From: Amycolatopsis pithecellobii
Lineage (GTDB): Bacteria; Actinomycetota; Actinomycetes; Mycobacteriales; Pseudonocardiaceae
Length of the DNA: 64,000 nt
Direction of reading: 5' to 3'
Assembly: GCF_009707865.1 (NCBI RefSeq)
Contig: NZ_WMBA01000028.1
Coordinates: 27,164 to 91,163, forward strand
The translations under genes were made by a program, and so were the position numbers. The notes under the pieces were generated by a model. That model ran no database searches. It was not told the origin of the DNA and saw only the letters and a program-made list of their open reading frames with translations. Shown in pieces: positions 56,147 to 64,000 of the stretch. Numbering within the stretch: position 1 is the first letter of the stretch; the number at the start of each line of letters is the position of its first letter.

Positions 56147-58879
56147 ATGGACGCAAACGCCAACGGCGCGCACCGGCCCGGCGAGGTGTCGCTCGAACAC
56201 GATCAGGTCATCGACCTGGCGCTGGCGGCCGGTCGCGGGGTCGTCTGGTCACTGGACTTCGCCACCGACCAGCTGTCCTGGAGCTCCGGGTTGGCCGAGC
56301 TACTCGGTATCCCGCAAGCCGAGGATACTGACCTGCGAGCACGCCTCGCCGAGTTGATCAAGCCGCTCGTCGTCACCGCCGGCACCACGGCCATCTGGGA
56401 AGACCTCGAGCTCGAGAAGTCCTATACCGCTCCCGGCGGTGACACGCGCTGGCTCCGGTTCACCGCACGCCGTGGCGACGGGCAGCTGTTCGGGATCGCG
56501 CACAACGTGACCGACCGGCACGAGGACCGCCGCGAGCTCGCCGATCTCGCCGACCGTTACCGGCTGCTCGTCGAGCTGAGCCCGGACATGATCGTCGTAC
56601 ATCAGGACCGGGCGATCGTCTACGCCAACCCCGCGGCGGTGAATTTCGCCGGCGGCGGCTCGAAGGCGGCGCTGCTGGGTAAGCCGATCACCGATTTCGT
56701 GGACCTGCTGTCGCAACCGGAGATGTTCGACCGGCTCAGCCGCCTGACCGAACCGGGGGCCACTTCGGAGCCGGCCGAGGCGATTTTCGTGCGCGCGGAC
56801 GGCACGCGACACGTGATGGATGTCGTCTCCGTCCGCACCACCTGGATGGGCCGCCCCGCGTTCCAGGTGATCATGCGTGACGTCAGCGCGAAGAAGGCCG
56901 CCGAAACCGCGCTGCGCTACCAGGCCGCGCTCGTCGAGCACGTCAGCGACGCCATCATCGCCACCGACGCCATGGGGCGGGTGACCAGCTGGAATCCGGC
57001 GGCCGAGGCGATATACGGGCTGACCGCGGCCGGCGCGCTCGGCCGTCGCGTGGGTGAGCTGGTCGGCGCCCCGCTGGACCCGGCGGCGGTGTTCAAAGGC
57101 GGCGGGGTCAGCGAGGAGACCCACCGCGCGGCGGACGGCTCGGCGCTCAGCGTGCGGGTGTCGGCGGCCGAAATGGACGACGGTTTCGTGCTGGTGTGCG
57201 CCGACGAAACGGCGCGGCGCCGGATGGAACGGCAGTACAGCACGGTGGTCGCGTCCCTCGACGAAGGCGTGCTGGTGCTCAGCGCGGACGGGCTCGTCAT
57301 CTCGGCCAATCCGGCCGCGGAGCGGATCCTCGGGGTGCCGGAGTCGACGATGGTCGGCTCGTCACCGCGTGATTGGCCGATCTACGACGAATCCGGGCAG
57401 CGGATGCCGCCGAGCGAGTACCCGGCGGCGCAGGTCCGCCGCACCGGAGTCGCGCAGCACGGGCGCGTGATGCGCGTGCTACGCCGCGACGGACGCAACG
57501 TGTGGCTGTCGGCGTCGTGCCGCGCGATGAATCCCGAGGACAGCGATCTGAGCGCGTACGTGCTGTCCTTCACCGACATCACCGAACGCCGCGCGATCGG
57601 CGAGCGTCTCGAACACGACGCCACGCACGATCCGCTCACCGGACTCGCGAACCGGACGCTGGTCCTCGACGAGCTGTCCTCGCGGCTGCACCGGCCGGAA
57701 CGGAAGTCGATCGCGGTGCTGTTCATCGATCTCGACAAGTTCAAGGTCATCAACGACTCCCTCGGGCATTCCATCGGCGACCGGGTGCTCAAGATCGCCG
57801 GCGAGCGGTTGCGCCGCGCGGTGCGTGACGAGGACGTCGTCGGCAGGCTCGGCGGTGACGAGTTCGTCGTGCTCGTGTCCGATGTGCACGGTGAGCCGGA
57901 GGTCAAGGCACTCACCGAGCGCCTGCGTGAATGGCTGACCCGGCCGGTTTCGGTGGACGGCCGGAAGTTGCATGTGGACGCCAGCATCGGGATCGTGCTC
58001 GCCGGCCCTGGGGACCGGCGGGCGGCCGACGAGCTGTTGCGAGACGCGGATGTCGCGATGTACCAAGCGAAAACGCTGGGCCGCAGCCGGTACGAGTTCT
58101 TCAATGTGGAGCTACGGCGCCGGATGCAACGGCGGCTGCGGCTCGAACAGGACCTGCGCGACGCGGTGCGTCTCGGCAAACTGTGGGCCGCCTACCAGCC
58201 GGTGGTGGACCTGCGGACCAACGAGATGGTTGCGGTCGAGGGCCTGCTGCGGTGGACGCACCCGGTGCACGGCGCGGTGCCGCCGATGGAGTTCATCCCG
58301 CTGGCCGAGGAAAGCGACCTCATCAACCAGCTGGGCGCACATGTTCTGCGCATCACCACACAGGAACTGGCGGCACGGCGGGCGCGTGGCATCGACGTCG
58401 ATCTCAAGATCAACCTCTCGACGCGGCAGCTGGATGACCCCGCGCTGATTTCCGATGTGGAGCACGCGCTGCACACGACCGGGTTGCCGGCGAATGCATT
58501 GTGCCTGGAGATCACGGAAAGCGCGCTGATGCGTGACTCGGCACTGGCGAGCGAAGCACTGGCCGCGTTGCGGGAACTCGGGGTCCGCTTGGCGATCGAC
58601 GATTTCGGCACCGGCTACTCGTCACTCGCCCAGCTGCAACGGCTCACTTTGGACACGTTGAAGATCGACCGCTCGTTCGTGATGCGCCTCGGCGAGTCCA
58701 CCGACGCGGAAGCCATTGTCACCAGCATCATCGCGATGGCACATGCGGTGCACCTGACCGTGGTCGCGGAAGGCGTGGAGACCAGGACGCAGCTGAACCT
58801 GTTGCGCGACCTGGGTTGTGACCAGGCTCAGGGGTATCTGCTCGGGAGACCCCGCCCGGCGGCGGAACTCTGGTCCTGA
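56147..58879 (+). CDS. PAS-GGDEF-EAL cyclic-di-GMP protein
   Basis: A 910-residue multidomain protein. About four PAS domains occupy 20-480, followed by GGDEF (569-573, intact GGDEF) with an I-site RDED five residues upstream, then an EAL domain whose signature reads EGLLRW (E698) rather than EALLRW. Other EAL ligands are present: NLSTRQL, EITES, IDDFGTGYSSL, KIDRSF and AEGVET. Both activities are therefore plausible. No membrane helices are seen, so PAS domains probably sense a soluble signal. ATG 56147 is the chosen start. Confidence 0.93.
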   Translation: MDANANGAHRPGEVSLEHDQVIDLALAAGRGVVWSLDFATDQLSWSSGLAELLGIPQAEDTDLRARLAELIKPLVVTAGTTAIWEDLELEKSYTAPGGDTRWLRFTARRGDGQLFGIAHNVTDRHEDRRELADLADRYRLLVELSPDMIVVHQDRAIVYANPAAVNFAGGGSKAALLGKPITDFVDLLSQPEMFDRLSRLTEPGATSEPAEAIFVRADGTRHVMDVVSVRTTWMGRPAFQVIMRDVSAKKAAETALRYQAALVEHVSDAIIATDAMGRVTSWNPAAEAIYGLTAAGALGRRVGELVGAPLDPAAVFKGGGVSEETHRAADGSALSVRVSAAEMDDGFVLVCADETARRRMERQYSTVVASLDEGVLVLSADGLVISANPAAERILGVPESTMVGSSPRDWPIYDESGQRMPPSEYPAAQVRRTGVAQHGRVMRVLRRDGRNVWLSASCRAMNPEDSDLSAYVLSFTDITERRAIGERLEHDATHDPLTGLANRTLVLDELSSRLHRPERKSIAVLFIDLDKFKVINDSLGHSIGDRVLKIAGERLRRAVRDEDVVGRLGGDEFVVLVSDVHGEPEVKALTERLREWLTRPVSVDGRKLHVDASIGIVLAGPGDRRAADELLRDADVAMYQAKTLGRSRYEFFNVELRRRMQRRLRLEQDLRDAVRLGKLWAAYQPVVDLRTNEMVAVEGLLRWTHPVHGAVPPMEFIPLAEESDLINQLGAHVLRITTQELAARRARGIDVDLKINLSTRQLDDPALISDVEHALHTTGLPANALCLEITESALMRDSALASEALAALRELGVRLAIDDFGTGYSSLAQLQRLTLDTLKIDRSFVMRLGESTDAEAIVTSIIAMAHAVHLTVVAEGVETRTQLNLLRDLGCDQAQGYLLGRPRPAAELWS

Positions 58880-58894
58880 TCCACAGCGGACGCC

Positions 58895-59512
58895 TCACGG
58901 CTGCTGCTTGATCACATCGGTGGCCAGCTGCACGATCTCGGCGCGAATGGCTTTCCACAACGCCGTCGTGGTTTGTCCACTCGACACGAAGCTCGTCAGC
59001 ACGACTCCCCGGATCGCCGCGAGTGCGGTCACCATGGCCGATGCGCCGCGCGGTCTGCGCAGGAAATCGGGGGCGACCTGGTTGAGGAGCTCGCTCATCC
59101 CGACGGTGAGCTCCCTGTTCAACCGGTGCACGTGCCGGCGCAACTCCGGATCGGTGCGGCTGCCCAGCCACAGCTCGACGAGCGCGGTGAACGTGGCGCC
59201 GTCATGCAGCGCCCACAGCCGATCCACCAGTGCCAGCACGCTTTCCGTCTCGGTCGGGCAGTGCGGTGGGTCGGCCCGGAACTGCTGGATGATCCGGCCC
59301 GTCGCGTGTTCGAGACCGGCGACCACGAGTTCCGCCTTGGTGGCGAAGTAATGCGCCTGGGCGCCACGGGTCACCCCGGCGCGACCGGCGATCTGCGCCG
59401 CGGTGACATTGGAATAGCCGAACTCGACGAGACACTCGACGGTCGCCTCCAGCAACGCGGTCCGGGTCGCCTCTCGTCGCTCGGCCTGGGTGCGCCGCTT
59501 CACGCCAGCCAT
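58895..59512 (-). CDS. TetR-family regulator
   Basis: A 205-residue TetR protein with a basic start (MAGVKRRTQAERREATR) and HTH at about 25-65 (YSNVTAAQIAGRAGVTRGAQAHYFATKAEL). The C-terminal domain is of the TetR_C_6 type. ATG 59512 lies 6 nt after a TAAGGT -10 box, with no SD. It is convergent with the GGDEF-EAL gene (15 bp gap). The target is not evident. Confidence 0.88.
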   Translation of the reverse strand: MAGVKRRTQAERREATRTALLEATVECLVEFGYSNVTAAQIAGRAGVTRGAQAHYFATKAELVVAGLEHATGRIIQQFRADPPHCPTETESVLALVDRLWALHDGATFTALVELWLGSRTDPELRRHVHRLNRELTVGMSELLNQVAPDFLRRPRGASAMVTALAAIRGVVLTSFVSSGQTTTALWKAIRAEIVQLATDVIKQQP

Positions 59513-59518
59513 CCGATC

Positions 59519-59524
59519 ACCTTA
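59519..59524 (-). promoter_or_regulatory. Leaderless -10 box of TetR gene
   Basis: TAAGGT on the minus strand is followed by a 6-nt spacer and ATG 59512. The box and spacing are the same as in the Clp-N gene. Confidence 0.5.
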
Positions 59525-59557
59525 TCGGTCTCCGGCAAGTCGTCTGTGAAAGCGCTT

Positions 59558-60517
59558 TCAGGCACCGCGGAAAGTCGCCCGGTACATGCTCGGCGAGACG
59601 CCGACCGCGGTTTGAAAATGCTGGCGTAGCGACGCGGCTGTACCGAAGCCGGCGTGCGTCGCGATCCGGTCGACCGGGAGATCGGACTCCTCCAGCAGCT
59701 GACGAGCCCGCTCGACGCGCAACTGGGTCAACCACTGCACCGGGGAGACACCGATTTCCTCGCGGAAGCGGCGGGTGAAGGTGCGCACGCTCATCGAGTC
59801 ACACGCGGCGAGCTCCCGCAACGACAGCGGGCGGTCGAGATGCCGCAACGCCCAGGCACGCGCGTTGGCCGTGGAGGAAACTCCGGGCTCGGGCACCGGT
59901 CGGGAGATGAACTGGGCCTGTCCACCCTCGCGATGCGGCGCGACGACCGTGCCGCGCGCAACCTCGTTCGCGACGGCGGCGCCGTGATCGCGCCGGATCA
60001 TGTGCAGGCACAGGTCGAGCCCAGCCGCGACGCCCGCCGAGGTCAGCACGTCACCGGAGTCGGTGTAGAGCACGTTCTCCTCGACATCGATCGCCGGATA
60101 CAGCTCGCGCAGCTGCCAGGCCGAGCGCCAGTGCGTCGTCGCGCGGCGGCCGTCGAGGATGCCGGCCGCCGCGAGCACGAAGACGCCGGTGCAGATGGAC
60201 GCGATGCGCGTGCCAGGCCGGATGAGCGCGAACGCGTCGGCCGGCGGACCCTGCAACGGGCCGCCCGTCTGCGGTCCGTAGTCGTCGGCGGCGGACAGCA
60301 CGATCACCGTGTCGGCGTCGGCCAGCGCCTGCGGCCCGTGCGCCACGGCGATCGTGAAGTCGGCGTCCGTCTGCACTTCACCGGGCACAAGAGCGCAGGT
60401 CACGACGTCGTAGAGCGATTTGCCCTCGCCCGAGCGGGCCTGTCCGAAGAGCCGGTGCACGATGCCCAGCTCGATCGGCAGAACCCCGGCACGGACGAGG
60501 ACCACGACGCGATGCAT
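59558..60517 (-). CDS. GlxA-family AraC regulator
   Basis: A 319-residue protein of the GlxA family. An N-terminal DJ-1/PfpI-like domain (about 1-180) with the nucleophile-elbow segment ASICTGVFVLAAAG is followed by a C-terminal AraC DNA-binding domain (about 215-315, two HTH motifs). Such regulators sense a small molecule through the DJ-1 domain. It is divergent from the NAD(P)H-quinone oxidoreductase gene, a likely target. The start follows an AAGGAT box at 6 nt. Confidence 0.88.
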   Translation of the reverse strand: MHRVVVLVRAGVLPIELGIVHRLFGQARSGEGKSLYDVVTCALVPGEVQTDADFTIAVAHGPQALADADTVIVLSAADDYGPQTGGPLQGPPADAFALIRPGTRIASICTGVFVLAAAGILDGRRATTHWRSAWQLRELYPAIDVEENVLYTDSGDVLTSAGVAAGLDLCLHMIRRDHGAAVANEVARGTVVAPHREGGQAQFISRPVPEPGVSSTANARAWALRHLDRPLSLRELAACDSMSVRTFTRRFREEIGVSPVQWLTQLRVERARQLLEESDLPVDRIATHAGFGTAASLRQHFQTAVGVSPSMYRATFRGA

Positions 60518-60587
60518 GGCCCGATCCTTGCACAAGATGGCCTCACGGCCACTGGTTGCGAGCTCAACGATTTCGCACGCTGGGGTC

Positions 60588-61358
60588 ATGAAGGTGTTGT
60601 GGATCCATGCCCATCCGGAACCGCGCTCGCTGACGGGCTCCCTTCGCGACGAGGGACTCCGCGCGCTGACCGAACTCGGGCACGAGTACCGGCAGTCGGA
60701 CCTGTACGCGATGCGCTGGAACCCGGTCGTCGACCGCGCGGACTACGACCTGGACCCCGAGACGCGATTGGTGGTCGCCGGCGAATCCGCGACGGCGTAC
60801 GAGTCGGCGCGGCTGAGCCCGGACATCCAGGCGGAGCACAAGAAAATCGAGTGGGCTGACGTGCTCGTGCTCCAGTTTCCGTTGTGGTGGTACGGAATGC
60901 CGGCGATCCTCAAGGGCTGGGTGGACCGGGTCTTCGTGAAGGGCTTCGGTTACGGGCTCACCGGCGAGGACGGCCGGGTGCTGCGGTACGGCGAGGGCCA
61001 CCTCGCGGGAAAGCGCGCACTCGCGGCGATCACTGTCGGCGGCCGACCGTCGAGCCTCGGCCCGCGCGGCGTGAACGGGGAGCTCGAACAGGTGCTGTTT
61101 CCGTTGCTGCACGGCACTTTCTGGTACACGGGGATGTCGGTGCTGCCGCCATTCGTGGTGCACAGCGCCGATCGCGCGGGGGCGCCGGAATTCGAGCGGG
61201 CGGTCAAGGAGTTGCGGGCACGGCTGGAAACACTCGAGACCGAGGAGCCGATCCCGTTCCGGACCCAGAACGGCGGGGACTACAACGAGAACCTGGCGCT
61301 CAAGCCCCATCTCGAACCCGGCGGCAGCGGTCTGGGGATCCATCGTTTCCAACGCTAA
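60588..61358 (+). CDS. NAD(P)H dehydrogenase (quinone), flavodoxin fold
   Basis: A 256-residue flavoprotein of the NQO/MdaB group. KVLWIHAHPEPRSLT at the start binds the FMN/FAD phosphate, and FPLWWYGMPAILKGWVDRV (96-114) is the family signature. It performs two-electron reduction of quinones. A CACGCT box 6 nt upstream supports a leaderless ATG. The stop codon lies inside the first of four TetR-type palindromes, before the TetR/SDR genes. Confidence 0.9.
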   Translation: MKVLWIHAHPEPRSLTGSLRDEGLRALTELGHEYRQSDLYAMRWNPVVDRADYDLDPETRLVVAGESATAYESARLSPDIQAEHKKIEWADVLVLQFPLWWYGMPAILKGWVDRVFVKGFGYGLTGEDGRVLRYGEGHLAGKRALAAITVGGRPSSLGPRGVNGELEQVLFPLLHGTFWYTGMSVLPPFVVHSADRAGAPEFERAVKELRARLETLETEEPIPFRTQNGGDYNENLALKPHLEPGGSGLGIHRFQR

Positions 61359-61366
61359 GGTTGGAA
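61347..61366. promoter_or_regulatory. Operator 1, TTCCAAC-N6-GTTGGAA
   Basis: Palindrome TTCCAACGCTAAGGTTGGAA spans the stop codon of the preceding gene and lies upstream of the TetR promoter. Confidence 0.65.
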
Positions 61367-61386
61367 TTCTGCGATTCGTGCGGTAG

Positions 61387-61411
61387 GCCAACTCCAGGGT
61401 TGGCCTAGACT
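61387..61411 (+). promoter_or_regulatory. Operator 2 and leaderless -10 of TetR gene
   Basis: GCCAACTCCAGGGTTGGC (61387-61404) is followed by TAGACT (61406-61411), 6 nt before GTG 61418. The operator occupies the spacer/-35 side. Confidence 0.7.
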
Positions 61412-61417
61412 GCGGCC

Positions 61418-62023
61418 GTGGCCTGGGATACCGAAGAAACGCGACGACGCCTGATGGAAGCCGCGATCGCCGAGTTCGGCGAGCGTGGACCCGAAGCGAC
61501 CATGGCGGATATCGCCAAGCGCGCCGGCATCAACAAGGAGCGGCTGTACAACTACTTCGGCGACAAGCAAGCCCTGTTCGACACGGTGTTGTCCAACCAG
61601 CTCAAAGAACTCGCCGCCGCGGTCGGGCGGCCGGATGGCGACGTCGCGGACATCGGCGAGTTCGCCGGCCGTACCTTCGACTACCACCAGGACCATCCGA
61701 ACCTGGTTCGCCTGTTGCTGTGGGAAGCACTGGCGCAGCGCCCGGCCGACAACCCGGAGCGTTCCGCGCACTACCGCGACAAGGTCGAGCGCTACGCCAA
61801 CGCCCAGCGCGACGACGTCCTTGACGACGAAATCGACGCCGACTACGCCCTTTTCATGCTCATCGCGCTCGCGGCGTGGTGGGTCGCGGTACCCCAGCTC
61901 GCGCGGATGTTGACCGGTGCCAGCGCGGACAATCCCGCGGAGCGCGCCAGACGCCGGGCCGCCGTCGTCCGTGCCGCGGAACGCATCGCCCTACCCCGGA
62001 CCAACCCTACGGTTGCAGATTGA
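61418..62023 (+). CDS. TetR-family regulator, autoregulated
   Basis: A 201-residue TetR protein with HTH at about 10-52 (TRRRLMEAAIAEFGERG, ATMADIAKRAGINKERLYNYFGDKQAL) and a TetR_C-like domain with WEALAQRPADNPE. CCAAC-N6-GTTGG palindromes lie before its own promoter and around the promoter of the downstream SDR gene, so autoregulation and control of the SDR are expected. Confidence 0.9.
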   Translation: MAWDTEETRRRLMEAAIAEFGERGPEATMADIAKRAGINKERLYNYFGDKQALFDTVLSNQLKELAAAVGRPDGDVADIGEFAGRTFDYHQDHPNLVRLLLWEALAQRPADNPERSAHYRDKVERYANAQRDDVLDDEIDADYALFMLIALAAWWVAVPQLARMLTGASADNPAERARRRAAVVRAAERIALPRTNPTVAD

Positions 62024-62065
62024 GTTGGTGACCCTATAGCCTGACATCACCAACCATAAGGTTGG
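62001..62065 (+). promoter_or_regulatory. Operators 3 and 4 and SDR promoter
   Basis: CCAACCCTACGGTTGC (62001-62016) holds TTGCAG as -35. After an 18-nt spacer comes TAGCCT (62037-62042). CCAACCATAAGGTTGG (62050-62065) covers the start site. Confidence 0.65.
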
Positions 62066-62087
62066 AAAATCTCAGGGGGGTTGGGCC

Positions 62088-62870
62088 ATGCCTGATACAA
62101 CAACACGCGTCGTGATCGTCACCGGCGCCGCGGCGGGAATCGGTGCTGCCGTCGCGTGGCGTTTCGCCGAGGACGGCGCAAAAGTCGTGCTGTCCGATCT
62201 GGGCCCCGGCGCCGCCGATGTGGCGGCGAAGATCGCTGCGGCTCATCCCGGCTCGGGCGCCATCGGGATCCAGACCGACGTCACCGACCCGGCGGCCTGT
62301 GACGCGCTGGTCGCGGCCGCCGTCGACCGGCACGGGCGGCTCGACGTGCTGGCGGTCGCGACCGCTGTGGTGACGCCGAAGTCGCCACTCAAGGATCTTG
62401 ATCCAGCCGAGTGGGATCGGGTGATGGCCGTCAACGCGAAGGGACCGTTCCTGTTGTCGCGCAGCGCGGTGCCGGCGCTGACCGCACCGGGTGGCAGCAT
62501 CGTGTACGTCTACTCGGCGACCGCGCAGACCGGCGCGCCAGGGCGGGCGGTGTACAGCGCGTCCAAGGGAGCGCTCGGCGCGATGATCAAGAGCCTCGCC
62601 CTCGAACTCGCACCCGACCGGATCACGGTCAACGGGGTCGCCCCGATGTTCGTCGACGCCCCGATGAACGACGACGCACTCCGTGCCGCGGCGGCTGAAT
62701 TCGGGATCACCGTCGAAGAAGCGCGTGCGCGCCGGGACGGCGCCATACCCCTCGGCCGCCAAGCCACCTCACGCGAAATCGCGGACGCGATGGCCTACCT
62801 GACGTCCCCCCAAGCGGCCTACGTAACCGGCACAATCCTGGACATCAACGGCGGCATCCTGCTGCGCTAG
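62088..62870 (+). CDS. SDR-family oxidoreductase
   Basis: A 260-residue classical short-chain dehydrogenase with TGAAAGIG (12-19), D for cofactor choice after strand 2 (SDLGPG) and the active site S-Y156-x3-K160 (YSASK). It probably reduces a ketone or oxidises an alcohol with NAD(P)H. The GGGGGG SD lies 7-12 nt upstream. It is 64 bp downstream of its likely TetR repressor and followed by a long gap to the tRNA cluster. Confidence 0.92.
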   Translation: MPDTTTRVVIVTGAAAGIGAAVAWRFAEDGAKVVLSDLGPGAADVAAKIAAAHPGSGAIGIQTDVTDPAACDALVAAAVDRHGRLDVLAVATAVVTPKSPLKDLDPAEWDRVMAVNAKGPFLLSRSAVPALTAPGGSIVYVYSATAQTGAPGRAVYSASKGALGAMIKSLALELAPDRITVNGVAPMFVDAPMNDDALRAAAAEFGITVEEARARRDGAIPLGRQATSREIADAMAYLTSPQAAYVTGTILDINGGILLR

Positions 62871-63051
62871 CGGTGTGTCACGCCGACCATCCCGGACCTC
62901 ACGAGACTGACGTCCCAGGCGGGATCCCGTGCCCAGGGGCCCGTCGCGGTCCGGATGGTCGGCCGCCCGGACGAAAGTCATCGTTGTCGCCACCCCGGCC
63001 CCGAACAGGACCTCTTTGTCCAGGCCAATACTGGTGTCCCGTTGGTCATCG

Positions 63052-63081
63052 AAAAAACCGCCCTGACCTGGGTCGGAGCGG
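63052..63081 (-). terminator. Terminator of tRNA cluster
   Basis: An imperfect stem (CCGCTCCGACC / GGTCAGGGCGG) is followed on the minus strand by TTTTTT, just after tRNA-Phe. Confidence 0.75.
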
Positions 63082-63093
63082 CTTCTTGAAGGG

Positions 63094-63167
63094 TGGCCAG
63101 GGCCGGGGTCGAACCGGCGACCTTCCGCTTTTCAGGCGGACGCTCATACCAACTGAGCTACCTGGCC
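63094..63167 (-). tRNA. tRNA-Phe (GAA)
   Basis: A 74-nt cloverleaf with acceptor GGCCAGG/CCTGGCC, anticodon stem TCCGC/GCGGA around loop CTGAAAA (anticodon GAA) and discriminator A. It is third of three tandem tRNAs. Confidence 0.95.
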
Positions 63168-63198
63168 GGAAACGCCGGCTGCGTGCCAGACGCTATTG

Positions 63199-63272
63199 CG
63201 ACCCTGACGGGACTCGAACCCGCGACCTTCGCCGTGACAGGGCGACGCGCTAACCAACTGCGCCACAGGGCC
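63199..63272 (-). tRNA. tRNA-Asp (GTC)
   Basis: A 74-nt cloverleaf with acceptor GGCCCTG/CAGGGTC (one G-T), anticodon stem TCGCC/GGCGA around loop CTGTCAC (anticodon GTC), T arm CGGG-TTCGAGT-CCCG and discriminator G. Confidence 0.95.
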
Positions 63273-63286
63273 TTGCTTGTACTGCG

Positions 63287-63359
63287 TACTCCCAACGGGA
63301 TTCGAACCCGCGTTGCCGCCTTGAAAGGGCGGAGTCCTAGGCCGCTGGACGATGGGAGC
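63287..63359 (-). tRNA. tRNA-Glu (TTC)
   Basis: A 73-nt cloverleaf with acceptor GCTCCCA/TGGGAGT, anticodon stem CCGCC/GGCGG around loop CTTTCAA (anticodon TTC) and discriminator A. It is first of the Glu-Asp-Phe cluster. Confidence 0.95.
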
Positions 63360-63418
63360 TCGACCGGTTTCGGCGAACCGACCGACCGCGCTCTCAGGTC
63401 CCCCCGGGAGCGATTACA

Positions 63419-63448
63419 AGCATAGGACACGCCCCAAACGGCCTCCAA
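63419..63448 (-). promoter_or_regulatory. Promoter of tRNA cluster
   Basis: TTGGAG, an 18-nt spacer and TATGCT on the minus strand end about 60 nt upstream of tRNA-Glu. Confidence 0.6.
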
Positions 63449-63510
63449 CCCGGTATCCCTAAACGCCGCAAACGCTTGTCTAGCTGGGAAAACCGGGCCG
63501 CGCCCCGCTC

Positions 63511-63756
63511 CTAGCGCTGCGCCGGCAACTGACCGTCCTCATCCGGAACCAAGCCCAGCATGTCCAACAGCAACGCGCAGTCCTCGGCATCCGTCGCGCC
63601 CGTCGCGACCGCGAGCCGGGCCCGCCGCACCTGATCGTCCGACACTCGCGGCGAATCCGGCTGACCCGCGCGCTGTGACGGCACCCCACCCAACGCGCTC
63701 GCGTCGCCGCCTTCGTACCGAAGGAGGAACTGTCGCACTTCCACAGACCCGCTCAT
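63511..63756 (-). CDS. Small acidic protein, unknown
   Basis: An 81-residue protein with a strong SD (GGAGGA 4 nt before ATG). The first half has SVEVRQFLLRYEGGDASALGG and the second half DDQVRRARLAVATGATDAEDCALLLDMLGL, which looks like a conserved helical pair. No family name is known to me. It lies 151 bp upstream of, and in the same direction as, the tRNA cluster, whose own promoter is in the gap. Confidence 0.7.
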   Translation of the reverse strand: MSGSVEVRQFLLRYEGGDASALGGVPSQRAGQPDSPRVSDDQVRRARLAVATGATDAEDCALLLDMLGLVPDEDGQLPAQR

Positions 63757-64000
63757 AGCTCCTCCAAAAGCTTCGTACTAGCAACTTGCCGCGAGGCTAG
63801 CCAGAGAAATAACGGCACCACAGCCCCCCGCCGAGTGAACCTGGCCCACCCCGATGCCCACTCAGAGCCACGAACGCGGGTGAACGCACAGCGACGACAA
63901 GATGACAATCCGGCCGACTTTTTCACGTTCACCACTCGCGAACGGAGCCGGACTCATGTAACAATCACAGTGCTGACACACCCCCGGTCAGCGCCTGTGG
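63757..64000. other. Right-end region without a confident gene
   Basis: The last 244 bp are AT-richer than their surroundings. A TAGCCT -10-like box for the small acidic protein lies at 63794-63799 on the minus strand. A 31-codon minus-strand frame starting at 63957 has no SD and is not accepted. No RNA gene is seen. Confidence 0.4.

Noticed and set aside
63862..63957. 31-codon minus-strand frame near the right edge
   Set aside because: It has no SD or recognisable promoter spacing, and is too short to judge without conservation.

Overview
The window reads as a chromosomal segment of a high-GC actinomycete, most likely a member of the Pseudonocardiaceae close to Amycolatopsis. This is inferred from gene content, the strong GC bias at third codon positions, many GTG starts, WhiB and DUF397/XRE families, and gene order shared with Mycobacterium. 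No insertion sequence, prophage, CRISPR array or plasmid gene is visible.

Positions 1-7000 match, in order, the mycobacterial Rv3678c-Rv3683 block: RidA and DUF4177 proteins, two Get3/ArsA-like ATPases, WhiB4, a PonA2-type bifunctional penicillin-binding protein and a membrane metallophosphoesterase. A tRNA-Pro follows. Positions 7100-16030 carry accessory metabolism and stress genes (methyltransferase, S9 peptidase, glutamate decarboxylase, Dps with Ohr, flavin reductase, esterase, a secreted protein, an orphan FurA and a lipoprotein). Positions 16035-24770 hold a large SdrD B-repeat surface protein and the aspartate and leucine pathway genes lysC-asd and leuA, with a leuA leader peptide and attenuator. 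Positions 24770-33130 contain a LysR/EamA pair, a DedA protein and a complete five-gene peptide ABC transporter. Positions 33200-38270 are the replication and repair block recR-ybaB-dnaX plus the SRP RNA gene, with an inserted cell-wall amidase (compare Rv3715c-Rv3721c). Two membrane glycosyltransferases follow.

From 41490 rightwards the region is accessory. It has several regulator/target pairs, each with palindromic operators that can be read directly: TetR/MDR oxidoreductase, a two-component system with a DUF5666 protein, DUF397/XRE, a Clp-N protein with a putative self-operator, TetR/DUF1348, IclR/pobA, and TetR/SDR. It also has 6-phosphogluconate dehydrogenase, a MetE-like enzyme, a lone ketosynthase and a PAS-GGDEF-EAL protein. 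The right end carries a tRNA-Glu/Asp/Phe cluster.

A recurring theme is leaderless transcription. At about sixteen genes a TANNNT-like -10 box lies 6-8 nt before an ATG or GTG with no Shine-Dalgarno sequence, and this was used to set many starts. Other non-genic signals are paired operators, a leucine attenuator, a nested lysC beta-subunit start, a 93-bp element with 16-bp inverted ends, a dispersed G/C-rich palindromic repeat, and a 13-bp near-palindrome (GTCCA-N3-TGGAC type) found nine times inside genes.
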